DNA of 64,000 nucleotides. It comes from Anaerolineales bacterium (lineage in GTDB: Bacteria > Chloroflexota > Anaerolineae > Anaerolineales > Villigracilaceae). A program made the translations under genes and the position numbers. This document shows, in pieces, positions 21,001 to 30,572 of this stretch (position 1 is its first letter; each line of letters starts with the position of its first letter). The stretch covers positions 310,001 to 374,000 of the forward strand of contig JACKAV010000001.1 of assembly GCA_020634895.1 (NCBI GenBank), read 5' to 3'. The notes below the pieces were generated by a model. That model was not told the DNA's origin, ran no database searches, and saw only the letters and a list, made by a program, of their open reading frames with translations.

Positions 21001-22929
21001 ATGTGTGGTATTACAGGAATTTTATATTTTAATAGAGACCGCTCTGTGAGCGAGGCGCTTCTCGAAAGAATGTGCAAAACTATTCACCACCGTGGACCGG
21101 ATGATGGTGGTGTCTATGTTAAAGGCAATGTTGGTTTAGGTTTTCGCCGTCTTGCCATTATTGATCTGTCTCCAACTGGGCACCAGCCAATGTGCAATGA
21201 AGATGGAACGGTTTGGATTGCGTTCAACGGTGAAATCTATAACTACCCCGAATTGCGCGAGGACCTCATCAAAAAGGGGCACACTTTCCGATCTCGTTCT
21301 GATACGGAAACCATCATCCATCTGTGGGAAGAGGAAGGTGAAGGTTGTGTTGAAAAATTGCGCGGTATGTTTGCCATTGCGATCTGGGACTCGAACCATA
21401 ACACACTCTTTCTTGCACGTGACAGGGAAGGGAAGAAACCACTTTATTATGCGTCTCTTTCCGATCGGTTGTTATTTGGTTCTGAGATCAAAACGATCCT
21501 TGCTGACCCCGAATTTGAAGTTGAACCAGACCTACAGGCAATCCATCATTATCTTGCCTTTCAGTCCGTACCATCCCCGCTCTGCGCATTCAAAGGTGTC
21601 AATAAATTGCCTCCCGCGCACACTCTTTTGTGGAAGGATGGAAAATATACTATTCGCCGTTATTGGAAATTGTCTTATGCAAAAAAACGGATCATACGGA
21701 CCTCTCAAGATGAAGTGGCGTTACAAGAAGAGATAATTGAACGCCTGCGCGAAGCAATTAAGATTCGCTTAATGAGCGAAGTACCTTTAGGGGCATTTCT
21801 CTCTGGAGGCATTGACTCGTCGATTGTTGTTGCTCTGATGGCAAGAATGTTAGATCAACCTGTTAAAACATTTTCCATAGGCTTTACAAACGAAGAATAC
21901 AATGAGTTGCCATATGCCCGTATGGTGGCGGAACGCTATGGTACTGAGCATCATGAATTTATGGTTACCCCCAATGCCAAATCTATTTTCCCAGAGTTAG
22001 TTTGGCATTATAACGAGCCATTTGCTGATTCGTCCGCCATTCCTACCTATTATGTTTCCAAGCTGGCACGAGAGTTTGTTACTGTAATTCTGACGGGAGA
22101 TGCTGGTGATGAAAATTTTGCAGGATATCAGCGTTATCAATTCGATGGAGACTATCAGATTAGAAATAAACTCTCATTTGCCTTGAAGCGTTTCCATAAT
22201 AGTCATCCGTTGACTTCTCCATTCTTTAACCCTAATGACTCTTTCGGTACCTTCAAGCGTTTGGCAAGTTTAAAACAGGAACGTCTATTGTATTACTTGC
22301 GTATTACGCACTTTCATGAAGGTTATCAGAAGGATTTGTATACACCTGAATTTCGAGGGTATCTTGGGAACCGTTTTACAGTCGATTGGATACTTCGTAT
22401 TCTACGTGACTCAGATGCACATAATACACTCGATTCTCTGCTTGACCTTGACCTACGCCTTTACCTTCCAGATACATTAATGACAAAAGTAGACATCGCT
22501 TCCATGGCTCACTCACTGGAGGCGCGTGCTCCGATGTTGGATCATAAGTTCCTTGAGTTTACAGCAACCATTCCCCCTGAGTTGAAATTGAAGAATGGAA
22601 AAGTCAGTAAATACATATTCAAAAAAGCAGTGGAACCATACTTGCCCCATGATGTCATTTACAGAAAGAAGATGGGTTTTGGTGTTCCCATCGATCATTG
22701 GTTTCGCCATGAATTAAAAGATATGGTTTATGATACTTTACTTAGCCAGCGAGCTATCCAGCGGGGGTACTTCCAGCGGGATTATATAGAAAGAATGTTG
22801 AACCGCCATCAATCTGGCGAAACCTGGCAATACTTGATCTGGAACCTGCTCATGCTTGAATTATGGCATCTCATGTTTGTGGACAAAACTTTAGATCCGC
22901 CAACGGATCATGTGGAGGGATGGAATTGA
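21001..22929 (+). CDS. asnB: Asparagine synthase (glutamine-hydrolysing)-type amidotransferase, copy 1
   Basis: 642 residues, preceded by AAAGGAG. N-terminal class II glutamine amidotransferase with Cys2 (MCGITG), HHRGPDD, RRLAIIDLS and FNGEIYN; C-terminal PP-loop synthetase with LSGGIDSS and TGDAGDENFAGY. AsnB-like enzymes activate a carboxylate with ATP and transfer ammonia from Gln. Inside glycan loci they commonly amidate uronic acids or peptide-like substituents rather than make asparagine; the role here is inference. First of five in 25 kb. Its end overlaps the next glycosyltransferase. Confidence 0.92.
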   Translation: MCGITGILYFNRDRSVSEALLERMCKTIHHRGPDDGGVYVKGNVGLGFRRLAIIDLSPTGHQPMCNEDGTVWIAFNGEIYNYPELREDLIKKGHTFRSRSDTETIIHLWEEEGEGCVEKLRGMFAIAIWDSNHNTLFLARDREGKKPLYYASLSDRLLFGSEIKTILADPEFEVEPDLQAIHHYLAFQSVPSPLCAFKGVNKLPPAHTLLWKDGKYTIRRYWKLSYAKKRIIRTSQDEVALQEEIIERLREAIKIRLMSEVPLGAFLSGGIDSSIVVALMARMLDQPVKTFSIGFTNEEYNELPYARMVAERYGTEHHEFMVTPNAKSIFPELVWHYNEPFADSSAIPTYYVSKLAREFVTVILTGDAGDENFAGYQRYQFDGDYQIRNKLSFALKRFHNSHPLTSPFFNPNDSFGTFKRLASLKQERLLYYLRITHFHEGYQKDLYTPEFRGYLGNRFTVDWILRILRDSDAHNTLDSLLDLDLRLYLPDTLMTKVDIASMAHSLEARAPMLDHKFLEFTATIPPELKLKNGKVSKYIFKKAVEPYLPHDVIYRKKMGFGVPIDHWFRHELKDMVYDTLLSQRAIQRGYFQRDYIERMLNRHQSGETWQYLIWNLLMLELWHLMFVDKTLDPPTDHVEGWN

Positions 22930-24041
22930 GACGTAGCAGCTTGATGATTATTCACAACTTTCGCCCTGGTACTGTAGGTGGGGCAGAATTGCAGGCAGAA
23001 CGACTTGCACTTCAACTTGCTGAAGTAGGGCATCCTATGCAGGTACTTACAACTCTTACTGTTCCTGAGGCATCTCTTGAGGAGAATGTCCATGGAGTAC
23101 AGATTCATCGGGTTGAACATCGCCTTCCTTATTGGGTGATACGTGATAATGCAAAAACATTTAGATTTCTCGTAAAACATCGAAAGTCTTTTGATGTTTT
23201 ACATGTACATATGGCATTTGCTCATGCTGTTTTAGCTGTGGTATTTGCGCGAAATTTTGGAAAGAAATGTATTGTTAAGATAGCTTGTGCAGGTGAGTAC
23301 GGCGACTTGAGTATCTTCTCGAAATTTGATTGGTTTCAATATGCTCTTCAAATTTTATACCAAGCGGACGCAATGGTGGCAGTAAGTAATGAAGTGGAAA
23401 AGGAGCTTCTTGATTATGGCTTTTCCAGTAACCGAATAGTACGAATTCCAAATGGCGTGGATACGAATCGATTCAAACGCACCAAACCCATTTTCCAAGA
23501 GGATATAGTCCACTTCCTCCTTACAGGACGGAGACATCCTCAAAAAGGGATTGATATCTTGCTTCACGCTGTCCAACTCCTTCATGAAAGAGGTATGGGG
23601 GGGCGATTTGTGGTTTCTATGTATGGCGCTGAATATGAACAGTATGACTATAAGGCAATGGCACACGCATTGAATGTGATGGCGTCTATCAATTTCTACC
23701 CTTTTGAAAAGGATATTATTCCCTTATACGAATCTGCAGATTGCTTTTTGTTGCCCAGTCGGGGTGAAGGACTTTCGAATGCCCTCCTTGAAGCAATGTC
23801 GATGGAATTGCCTGTGATTGCCACCTCTATTAGTGGTACACCAGATGTTGTTGATCATGGGTTGAATGGTATTTTGATCCCAACCGAATCGTTCCATGCC
23901 TTGGCTGATGCGATGTGTTGGGTGATTGATAATAGGGAATTAGCACGCAATATTGGAAAAAAAGCGCGCCGCAAAGTTGAAACGCTTTTTTCACTTTACA
24001 GTGTAGCCCGAAAATATTCTGAACTATACGAAAGCATTTAG
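22920..24041 (+). CDS. Glycosyltransferase, GT4 family
   Basis: About 370 residues. Start uncertain: ATG 22920 is almost on top of GGAGG, while TTG 22926 has ideal spacing; ATG 22944 is also possible. GT-B fold: N-terminal NFRPGTVGGAELQAERLALQLAEVGH for acceptor binding, then VSNEVEKELLDYGF and RIPNGVDTNRF. C-terminal GRRHPQKGIDILLHA and the nucleotide-sugar motif PSRGEGLSNALLEAMSMELPVIATSISGTPDVV (E-x7-E). Overlaps the asnB stop, so cotranslated with it. Confidence 0.9.
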   Translation: MELRRSSLMIIHNFRPGTVGGAELQAERLALQLAEVGHPMQVLTTLTVPEASLEENVHGVQIHRVEHRLPYWVIRDNAKTFRFLVKHRKSFDVLHVHMAFAHAVLAVVFARNFGKKCIVKIACAGEYGDLSIFSKFDWFQYALQILYQADAMVAVSNEVEKELLDYGFSSNRIVRIPNGVDTNRFKRTKPIFQEDIVHFLLTGRRHPQKGIDILLHAVQLLHERGMGGRFVVSMYGAEYEQYDYKAMAHALNVMASINFYPFEKDIIPLYESADCFLLPSRGEGLSNALLEAMSMELPVIATSISGTPDVVDHGLNGILIPTESFHALADAMCWVIDNRELARNIGKKARRKVETLFSLYSVARKYSELYESI

Positions 24042-24043
24042 TG

Positions 24044-24640
24044 ATGAATAGTATCCTAAAAACAAAAATAACTAAACCACTTCCTGGAATTCAACACGAG
24101 ATCGGGTTTGCTTATAAATCGGTTTTTACATTCCTCCTGCCGGTTTCCCGGTTTTTCCCAGTGCAAATGTGGCTTCTCGAAGATGGAAAGAAACTCCCCG
24201 GCATTTCTGCTATTTCACACAAAGAGATACGGGAACTAGGTGCAGGTAGATTTTCATTTTGGGAAGGAACAGTGTATTTTTCAGCTTCTGATAATAGTGA
24301 TCCGCGCAACAACGGACGAGTATACACAATTCAATATATTCCTAATTTATTTACTAGAATTATTATCGTATTTCCTGGACGCACATGGCGTATCTTTGTT
24401 AATATTACCGACTACATATTTTTATTAATTCAAAGAGTATGGAAAGCAATAATCCCACAACGCACTCGGCATTTTGTGCAAAGTTTACGTGAATGGATTT
24501 TAAGTATTGGGGGAGCAAAAGAACTGCCATGGGAATTGTTCTATTGGTTTTGTTTTTTGTTAGTTATTTTGCGTGGAAAAATATCACGAATACCCTTCAT
24601 TCGGAGAAATATTCATGAATATAAGAAAGCTAATTCATAG
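24044..24640 (+). CDS. Small protein made mainly of the SDNSDPR module plus hydrophobic tail
   Basis: 198 residues from ATG 24044 (GTG 24041 also open), in a TAGTGATG junction with the preceding gene. Residues 14-99 are the recurring module: GFAYK, LLEDGKKL, SHKEIRELGAGRFSFW, YFSASDNSDPRNNGRVY. The remainder is basic and partly hydrophobic (IIIVFPG near 106; FYWFCFLLVILRG near 165-177), so membrane association is likely. No other domain is recognisable, making this the nearest to a stand-alone copy. Its end overlaps the next gene, which starts with the same module. Confidence 0.75.
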   Translation: MNSILKTKITKPLPGIQHEIGFAYKSVFTFLLPVSRFFPVQMWLLEDGKKLPGISAISHKEIRELGAGRFSFWEGTVYFSASDNSDPRNNGRVYTIQYIPNLFTRIIIVFPGRTWRIFVNITDYIFLLIQRVWKAIIPQRTRHFVQSLREWILSIGGAKELPWELFYWFCFLLVILRGKISRIPFIRRNIHEYKKANS

Positions 24641-25835
24641 ACGGTTGAATGATATACAACATGAACAAGGCTATGCATACATTGCTTCTACTAATATGCC
24701 TCTCCTGAGCTCGCATCAATTTCCCTCTCATGCACGGGTACTTGAAGATGGTGTTCCCCTTTCTGGGCCGGACAATGTGCTGCATGATGATATCCGACAG
24801 ATCGGCGGCGGACGTTACTCCTTTTGGCATGATAAGGTATATTTTTCTGCATCAGATAATACTGATCCGCGAAACAATAACAGAAAATACGAGATGGAAT
24901 ATAGATATATTGATGGGTCAAAAGTCTTTGTTTTGTTGAAGCGTTTGCGAAACCGTTTTCGCAAATTAAACATCCAAAAAGAAAGTTCAGATAAGAACGT
25001 TCCTGTAAATTTCGGAGAGCGTGATACTTCTCCAGAGAGTCTTCAACGTGATTTAGAGTATGCAGTTCAGATTGGGTTAAATTTCATTAAGCGTCTTCCA
25101 GATGGGGTTAAAAGTTTGCCGGGTAAGGCTGTGTTAGAGATTGGACCCGGCATCAATTTTGGAAGCACATTGCTAATGGCGACCTTTGGCGCCAAAGTGA
25201 TGGTGTCAGATCTATACCTTTCACCTTGGAAAGCGGAATATCATCCTAAGTTCTACGCACTTCTTCGTAGCTGGGTGAAGGAGAACTATCCTCAAACCGA
25301 TATCAGCCCAATTGACCGGATACTGGATTCTGGAGGATACCCGCCGGAATCCATAGGATGTTATTCAACTCCTTTGGAAGAGCTTGCAGGTATTATGGAC
25401 GAAAGCGTTGATATCATTCTCTCTAATGCGGTGTTTGAACATCTTGCTAATCCTGAACAGGCTTTTAGACAGCTTGCTCGGGTATCGAAACCTGGCGCGT
25501 TGGGATATCATCAAGTAGATTTTCGCGATCATAATAATTTTTCTAGACCACTTGAATATCTGCTGATCGCAGATGAGGCATTCTCAATTGAGTTTAAGCA
25601 AACTCACGGCGAACGTGGGAACCGTTATCGGCCTCACGAATATTGGGAGTTTTTTGAAGAGATCGGTTTTGAAGTGCAGCGGTTTGTACCGTCTTCATTT
25701 GCAGACGATTCGTATCTGGCAGATTTGCTGCCTCGCTTAAGGTCGGCTAATGGATCGAAATATAAGGATGCACCTATTGATGAGTTAAAACAAATTAGCG
25801 GGCTTTTTTGCTTGAAGAAAAGATCCAAAAGGTAA
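24615..25835 (+). CDS. SAM-dependent methyltransferase with N-terminal SDNSDPR module
   Basis: 406 residues from ATG 24615 (GGAGAAA upstream), overlapping the previous gene by 26 bp. Residues 14-97 are the recurring module (GYAYI, VLEDGVPL, HDDIRQIGGGRYSFW, YFSASDNTDPRNNNRKY). After a linker, a class I methyltransferase fold begins: SAM motif I VLEIGPGINFG (173-183), SNAVFEHLANPEQAF, HQVDFRDHNNFSRP. It probably O-methylates a sugar or caps a glycan chain; substrate unknown. 9 bp before the next gene. Confidence 0.88.
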   Translation: MNIRKLIHRRLNDIQHEQGYAYIASTNMPLLSSHQFPSHARVLEDGVPLSGPDNVLHDDIRQIGGGRYSFWHDKVYFSASDNTDPRNNNRKYEMEYRYIDGSKVFVLLKRLRNRFRKLNIQKESSDKNVPVNFGERDTSPESLQRDLEYAVQIGLNFIKRLPDGVKSLPGKAVLEIGPGINFGSTLLMATFGAKVMVSDLYLSPWKAEYHPKFYALLRSWVKENYPQTDISPIDRILDSGGYPPESIGCYSTPLEELAGIMDESVDIILSNAVFEHLANPEQAFRQLARVSKPGALGYHQVDFRDHNNFSRPLEYLLIADEAFSIEFKQTHGERGNRYRPHEYWEFFEEIGFEVQRFVPSSFADDSYLADLLPRLRSANGSKYKDAPIDELKQISGLFCLKKRSKR

Positions 25836-25844
25836 AGGCATGCC

Positions 25845-27077
25845 ATGAAAAAAGATAACCGCCCAAAACTGTGTATTACCAGCCCATGGAACTATCCACT
25901 TTTTAACCCTGATAACAAGACACACTTTGGTGGGTGGGAGGTGCGGATCGCTTTAATTGCCAAAGAGCTTGCCTGTCGCGGAAATTTTCAAGTTAATTTG
26001 ATCGTAGGCGACCATGGTCAACCCCATCTGGAGTGCCGTCATGGTGTTAATTTGTATTCCTGGCAAGCACGCCAAATTTGGGGGATTCCTTTTCCTAGTC
26101 AGAAAGATAATGAAAGTTCTGGGTATTTGGCAGGGATAATCGACCGTTTGAGAGGAAAGCGGTTTAGAAAGAATGGCGTTTCTGGGACAGTGGGAACGTA
26201 TACCATAACCCCTGAAATGACCGCTATATATGATGAAGTGGATGCCGATATTTACATGGTACCGGGAAATTCACAATTTTCAGGCGAAGTGGCGTTTTAT
26301 GCGCGTCAACGTGAAAAAAAGTATGTTTTCCTTGCCGGGTCAGATATGGATTATTACCCCGAATACCGATTACACCCCGATCAATTGGATATTTATAGTG
26401 TACCATTTGCGCTCAAAACCTATGCCATTGAGAATGCTGATGCCCATATTGTTCAGAATGAACGCCAGTTGGAAATGCTGCAAACCGGGTATGAGCGTTC
26501 TGGTACTGTTATCAAAAATCCGATCGACTTGGCTCTTCTTTATCCTCGCAATGATGCCGCTGATACTATTTTATGGGTAGGTAAGTCGGATGAACGTGTT
26601 AAGCGACCTTCCCTTGTGCTGGAACTTGCCAGACAGCTTCCTGAATATAAGTTTATAGTTGTTATGAATGTTGGACTTCCCGAAACGCATGCGATACGAC
26701 TTGAAGAAGCAAGATCGTTGCCGAATGTTGTACTGATTGAACGAGTACCATTTGAACAGATCGAAAGCCAATTTGCAAATGCCCGTTTACATTTGAACAC
26801 CTCGGTTTTTGAGGGCTTTCCCAATACCTTCCTGCAAGCAGCAAAGTACGGTGTTCCAACTATCTCCTTGGTAGTGGATCCTGGTTCCATGCTCTCAACT
26901 CATGGATGTGGCTTTACTTGCGGTGGTGACTTGGAAAAAATGAAGGGGTATATCAGGGATGTGATGTCGGATAATGATCTATTTTCTGATCTAGGCAGAC
27001 ATGCTCTACATTATGTCGAAGAGTATCATGATAAAGAGAAAATCATTCAGAAATATGAACAAGTCCTTGGTCGGTAA
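25845..27077 (+). CDS. Glycosyltransferase, GT4-like, PLFNP...FGGxEVR subtype
   Basis: 410 residues. N-terminal YPLFNPDNKTHFGGWEVRIALIAKELACRGNFQVNLIVGDHGQPH closely parallels the protein at 42722-44062, so the two are paralogues. C-terminal GT-B half: TILWVGKSDERVKRPSLVLELARQLP and NTSVFEGFPNTFLQAAKYGVPTISLVVDPGSML with the nucleotide-sugar Glu. Sugar donor and acceptor cannot be read. It lies between two genes carrying the SDNSDPR module but lacks the module. Confidence 0.88.
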   Translation: MKKDNRPKLCITSPWNYPLFNPDNKTHFGGWEVRIALIAKELACRGNFQVNLIVGDHGQPHLECRHGVNLYSWQARQIWGIPFPSQKDNESSGYLAGIIDRLRGKRFRKNGVSGTVGTYTITPEMTAIYDEVDADIYMVPGNSQFSGEVAFYARQREKKYVFLAGSDMDYYPEYRLHPDQLDIYSVPFALKTYAIENADAHIVQNERQLEMLQTGYERSGTVIKNPIDLALLYPRNDAADTILWVGKSDERVKRPSLVLELARQLPEYKFIVVMNVGLPETHAIRLEEARSLPNVVLIERVPFEQIESQFANARLHLNTSVFEGFPNTFLQAAKYGVPTISLVVDPGSMLSTHGCGFTCGGDLEKMKGYIRDVMSDNDLFSDLGRHALHYVEEYHDKEKIIQKYEQVLGR

Positions 27078-27149
27078 GATGTTCTTTCATTGTGTGGCAA
27101 TGTGCGATGGACAAGAGCATACCGCATAATTCTGTGAATTTGGAAACAT

Positions 27150-29789
27150 ATGAAACCGTTACCATTAAACCGAAACCAGACAGCAATTTTTCTTTTGGGA
27201 TTATCAATATTTCTGCTTTTGGGGAGCATTTTGGCTTTTATGAATCGGGCGAGGATATTGCTTCCCTTTTGGCGGAGAGAACTTCTTGGTACGATTCAAT
27301 TTGAAGAAGGTTTCGCATACATGGCTTATACCAATAAGCCCGAGTTGAGTTCGCAGGATGGGGTTTCTCCTGCGCAGGTATGGGAGGATGGTGCTGTTCT
27401 ACCTGGCCCATCCAATTCTGCACATGACAGTATTCGAAAAGAAGGGTTTGGTACATATTCCTTTTGGCAGGATTATGTCCTATTTTCTGCATCTGACAAT
27501 AGTGACCCGCGTGTTAATGGACGTGCCTATGAAATGGTTTATCCTGTTATTCTTGACCAGTGGGTTGCCAATGGATTATATGGGGTAACAATTCTGTCCG
27601 TACTATCATTAATGGTTTTAATTATGCAGTTTACCAGTCAGGAGAAACAAGCTCTTGTAACAGCATATTTTCCACAATTGACCCAACAACAGAAAGGCGT
27701 CAGCATTTCTGTTGTCTTTGGACTTTCAATTGCCCTGCTTGTGTTAGCACTTTTAACTTTTTTGAACCGATCAGGGCTATTTACCCCTTTTTGGAAAACA
27801 AGTATCCTCTCAGATTTCTATGTGGACACCGGGTTTTTATACGAAGCTGGAACTGGACATCCTGAGTTAAGTTCTCACAAATATCCTTCTCAGGCTCAGG
27901 TTCTTGAAAACGGACGTCCCTTAGTTGGACCAGCGAACGCACTACACGAAGATATCCGGACCCTTGGGCAAGGACAGTATTCCTTTTGGTACGAACAAGT
28001 ATTTTTCTCCACCTCAGATAATAGCGACCCGCGTATAAATGGGCGGGTATATTCGATTCTGTATCCGTTAATCGCTGGCGATTTGCTGGCATATGGGGTT
28101 TATGTCAGTAGTTTCTTGCTTTGTTTGGCAAGTATTATATTGGCGATTAAGAATCGAGACCTGCCCTCGGTTCTCTTCATGGAGAGAAGGTTGGGTAGAT
28201 TGTGGCAGTCCATTCGTTATCCCCATTTTTTTATTGGTGTCTTGATTCTTCTTGTGATTTTTTTAGTTACACGTTTGCCGTTTTTTCTTTATTATTCAGT
28301 TGTTGGGATTCAACCAGACTCACATGGATATCTTGAACTTGCCCAAGCAATAAGAAATGGCACACTACCATTGTTCTCAAGTAGAACCCCAGGATATCCA
28401 TTATTTATTTCATTCGTAACCATGGTCGCCGACCGACTATTTGCCGTTATTCTAGTACAGAACCTCATATCCTTTGCGGCGTATGCGTCTCTGTTGTACG
28501 GAGTTTATCGTTTACGGCGTTCGTTGTTCATCGTATCTGTTCTTGCGGTCGCTGGCTATTCAGGGAGTTCGCAGGTACTAATTTATGATACTACTGTGTT
28601 GAGCGAGAGCCTGTTTGCCAGTTGTATTATTTTTTCTTTTGCATTTCTCCTGCTAGCATTGGGCACTCGAAGACCGCTTCATTTTGCCCTGTCTTCCGCT
28701 TTCATGGCTGGAATCATATTAGTGCGTCCGGCAGGAATGTATGTTTTAGTAATATTTATTCTTGTGATCGGGTATATGTTATGGAATAGATTCAGACGAA
28801 ATGTAGTGACCGGGTTTGGGCTGCCCTTGCCTGCGCTTCTTTTACTCTTGTGTCTTTATAATTATTTCACGATCCACTTGTTTACGATCAGCCCTTGGGG
28901 GGGGGTCAATGTGGCACATGCAACGATCTTATATTGGGAACCCGATCCATCCTTTCCGCCTTTGGTTAATGAAAAGTTGGCAGAAATGCCAACTGTGCTG
29001 AATGAACGAGTTGGGTTTACTAAGCAAGATCGACAAGCGCTTTCTGACTCATGGGATTTTCAAATTTTGGAGCCTATTTTTGAAAAAGGATATACTGGAT
29101 TACTCTTTGACTATACTTTTGGGAATCGTTTTGTTGATACAGGCATGGACCAACAAAATAGAGTTGGTTACAACCCTGCACTTTTGCCGGTTATAAAAAT
29201 GGTGTCTTATACTGCAATTCAGAAACACCCGGATGTTTATGTAAAATTTGTTTTATCCAATTGTATAAAATATTTCAAGAATGTTAGTGGCAAACATGAT
29301 TTTTATGGAAATCTGATTCCCAACATAGACCGGCTGTATGTGCAAAGAGATTATTCGATTTCTGACCCCATAGGTAATAGCGGTAAGCTTTATAAGGAAT
29401 ATGCAGATGCCCCCCCACCAAATGGGATTAAGATTGCCAGGACTGACCAATCAGCCCGGATTATTTTTATTGACACAAAACTTAAAAATATCCATGTTGC
29501 TTGGGAAACATTCCATAACAGGATATTCCACCAACCATTTTGGTCATGGGCTTTTTTGATCGTTTGGATATTAGGTACTGCTAAATTTTTATATTCCAAG
29601 GGCAAGCACCTCGGCGGGTTTGTTTTATTTATACTTACTACGACTGTGATTGGATCATGTTTGGTAACAAGCTTGGTTGAACCAGCGCTTGAGCGTTATG
29701 CATATCCGACCCAATTTATTTATTATCTTTCATTGGCATTATCGCCTTTGTTGTGGATACAAGTTAATACAGACGAAACTCGGATTTAA
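27150..29789 (+). CDS. GT39-like membrane glycosyltransferase with two SDNSDPR modules
   Basis: 879 residues. The N-terminal third is duplicated: membrane segment 11-31, linker FMNRARILLPFWR, module at about 49-132, membrane segment about 140-162; then membrane segment 185-205, linker FLNRSGLFTPFWK, module at about 223-306, membrane segment about 310-335. Both modules show FSASDNSDPRVNGR/FSTSDNSDPRINGR and YSFW, and by topology lie on the same side, probably outside. The C-terminal two thirds (from about 360) has many membrane segments and IQPDSHGYLELAQAIRNG plus RTPGYPLF, typical of GT39/ArnT/RgtA-like polyprenyl-phosphate-sugar transferases. No strong ribosome binding site. Confidence 0.82.
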   Translation: MKPLPLNRNQTAIFLLGLSIFLLLGSILAFMNRARILLPFWRRELLGTIQFEEGFAYMAYTNKPELSSQDGVSPAQVWEDGAVLPGPSNSAHDSIRKEGFGTYSFWQDYVLFSASDNSDPRVNGRAYEMVYPVILDQWVANGLYGVTILSVLSLMVLIMQFTSQEKQALVTAYFPQLTQQQKGVSISVVFGLSIALLVLALLTFLNRSGLFTPFWKTSILSDFYVDTGFLYEAGTGHPELSSHKYPSQAQVLENGRPLVGPANALHEDIRTLGQGQYSFWYEQVFFSTSDNSDPRINGRVYSILYPLIAGDLLAYGVYVSSFLLCLASIILAIKNRDLPSVLFMERRLGRLWQSIRYPHFFIGVLILLVIFLVTRLPFFLYYSVVGIQPDSHGYLELAQAIRNGTLPLFSSRTPGYPLFISFVTMVADRLFAVILVQNLISFAAYASLLYGVYRLRRSLFIVSVLAVAGYSGSSQVLIYDTTVLSESLFASCIIFSFAFLLLALGTRRPLHFALSSAFMAGIILVRPAGMYVLVIFILVIGYMLWNRFRRNVVTGFGLPLPALLLLLCLYNYFTIHLFTISPWGGVNVAHATILYWEPDPSFPPLVNEKLAEMPTVLNERVGFTKQDRQALSDSWDFQILEPIFEKGYTGLLFDYTFGNRFVDTGMDQQNRVGYNPALLPVIKMVSYTAIQKHPDVYVKFVLSNCIKYFKNVSGKHDFYGNLIPNIDRLYVQRDYSISDPIGNSGKLYKEYADAPPPNGIKIARTDQSARIIFIDTKLKNIHVAWETFHNRIFHQPFWSWAFLIVWILGTAKFLYSKGKHLGGFVLFILTTTVIGSCLVTSLVEPALERYAYPTQFIYYLSLALSPLLWIQVNTDETRI

Positions 29790-29996
29790 GATTAATATGA
29801 AATTTCTGATTAAAAACATGTCATCTAAAAAAACGAGGTCGCCACAAAATGACTATACCAAATATGCCTAGAAGGTCGAAAGAACGGCATTTCTTCTCAT
29901 ATTTGGCTGGGCTTAATTAGTTACCCAGAAATATTGAAGAGATGCGAAAAAAACAAAATTCGCTTGAATATTACGATATCTACAAGGAAAATAATA

Positions 29997-30572
29997 ATGA
30001 GGTTTTACATTGGTGCTAATAAAGACTTTTTTACAGTGATTAGAGCTGGTATATTTCAAACCACTTGGGGTTTTTTTAAGTATGTTCCCAGCCCAATTGG
30101 TGACCTTTTTCGTTTTTTGATATTAAAATCCTTCATGAAAAAAATTAATACGGCATGGATTCGTCCTGGCATAACTATATGGTGGCCTGAACGGATTTCT
30201 GTTGGTGTTAGTTCGATGAATGAAGACATTCATATGAATGGATTTGGTGGAATCACGATTGGTAATAAAGTGTTAATAGGACATCGTTGTACGTTCTTTA
30301 GCGACGAACACAACTTTGATGACCCTAATGAGTTGATCTGGTTTCAAGGGCGTAGCCCTGCGCCAATTGTTGTTGAAGATGATGTGTATTTTGGCTGTAA
30401 TGTTGTAGTATTGGCTGGAGTTACAATAGGACATGGTGCGGTTATTGGGGCAGGGTCTGTTGTAACAAAAGATGTGCCTCCTCTTGCTATTGTAGGTGGA
30501 GTCCCTGCGCGTGTCCTTAGATTCCGCGGGGATAAACATGAGAGCAGAAAGGAATTTAATGATGGAAAATAA
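29997..30572 (+). CDS. Acyltransferase, left-handed beta-helix (hexapeptide repeat, WbbJ/maa type)
   Basis: 191 residues from ATG 29997 (AAGGAAA upstream; the frame is open to 29934). Hexapeptide repeats from about residue 85: IHMNGFGGITIGNKVLIGHRC, SDEHNFDDP with the catalytic His region, IVVEDDVYFGCNVVVLAGVTIGHGAVIGAGSVVTKDVPPLAIVGGVPARVL. Likely O-acetylates a sugar of the glycan. Preceded by a 207-bp AT-rich gap in which no gene is seen; overlaps the next methyltransferase by 14 bp. Confidence 0.9.
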   Translation: MRFYIGANKDFFTVIRAGIFQTTWGFFKYVPSPIGDLFRFLILKSFMKKINTAWIRPGITIWWPERISVGVSSMNEDIHMNGFGGITIGNKVLIGHRCTFFSDEHNFDDPNELIWFQGRSPAPIVVEDDVYFGCNVVVLAGVTIGHGAVIGAGSVVTKDVPPLAIVGGVPARVLRFRGDKHESRKEFNDGK

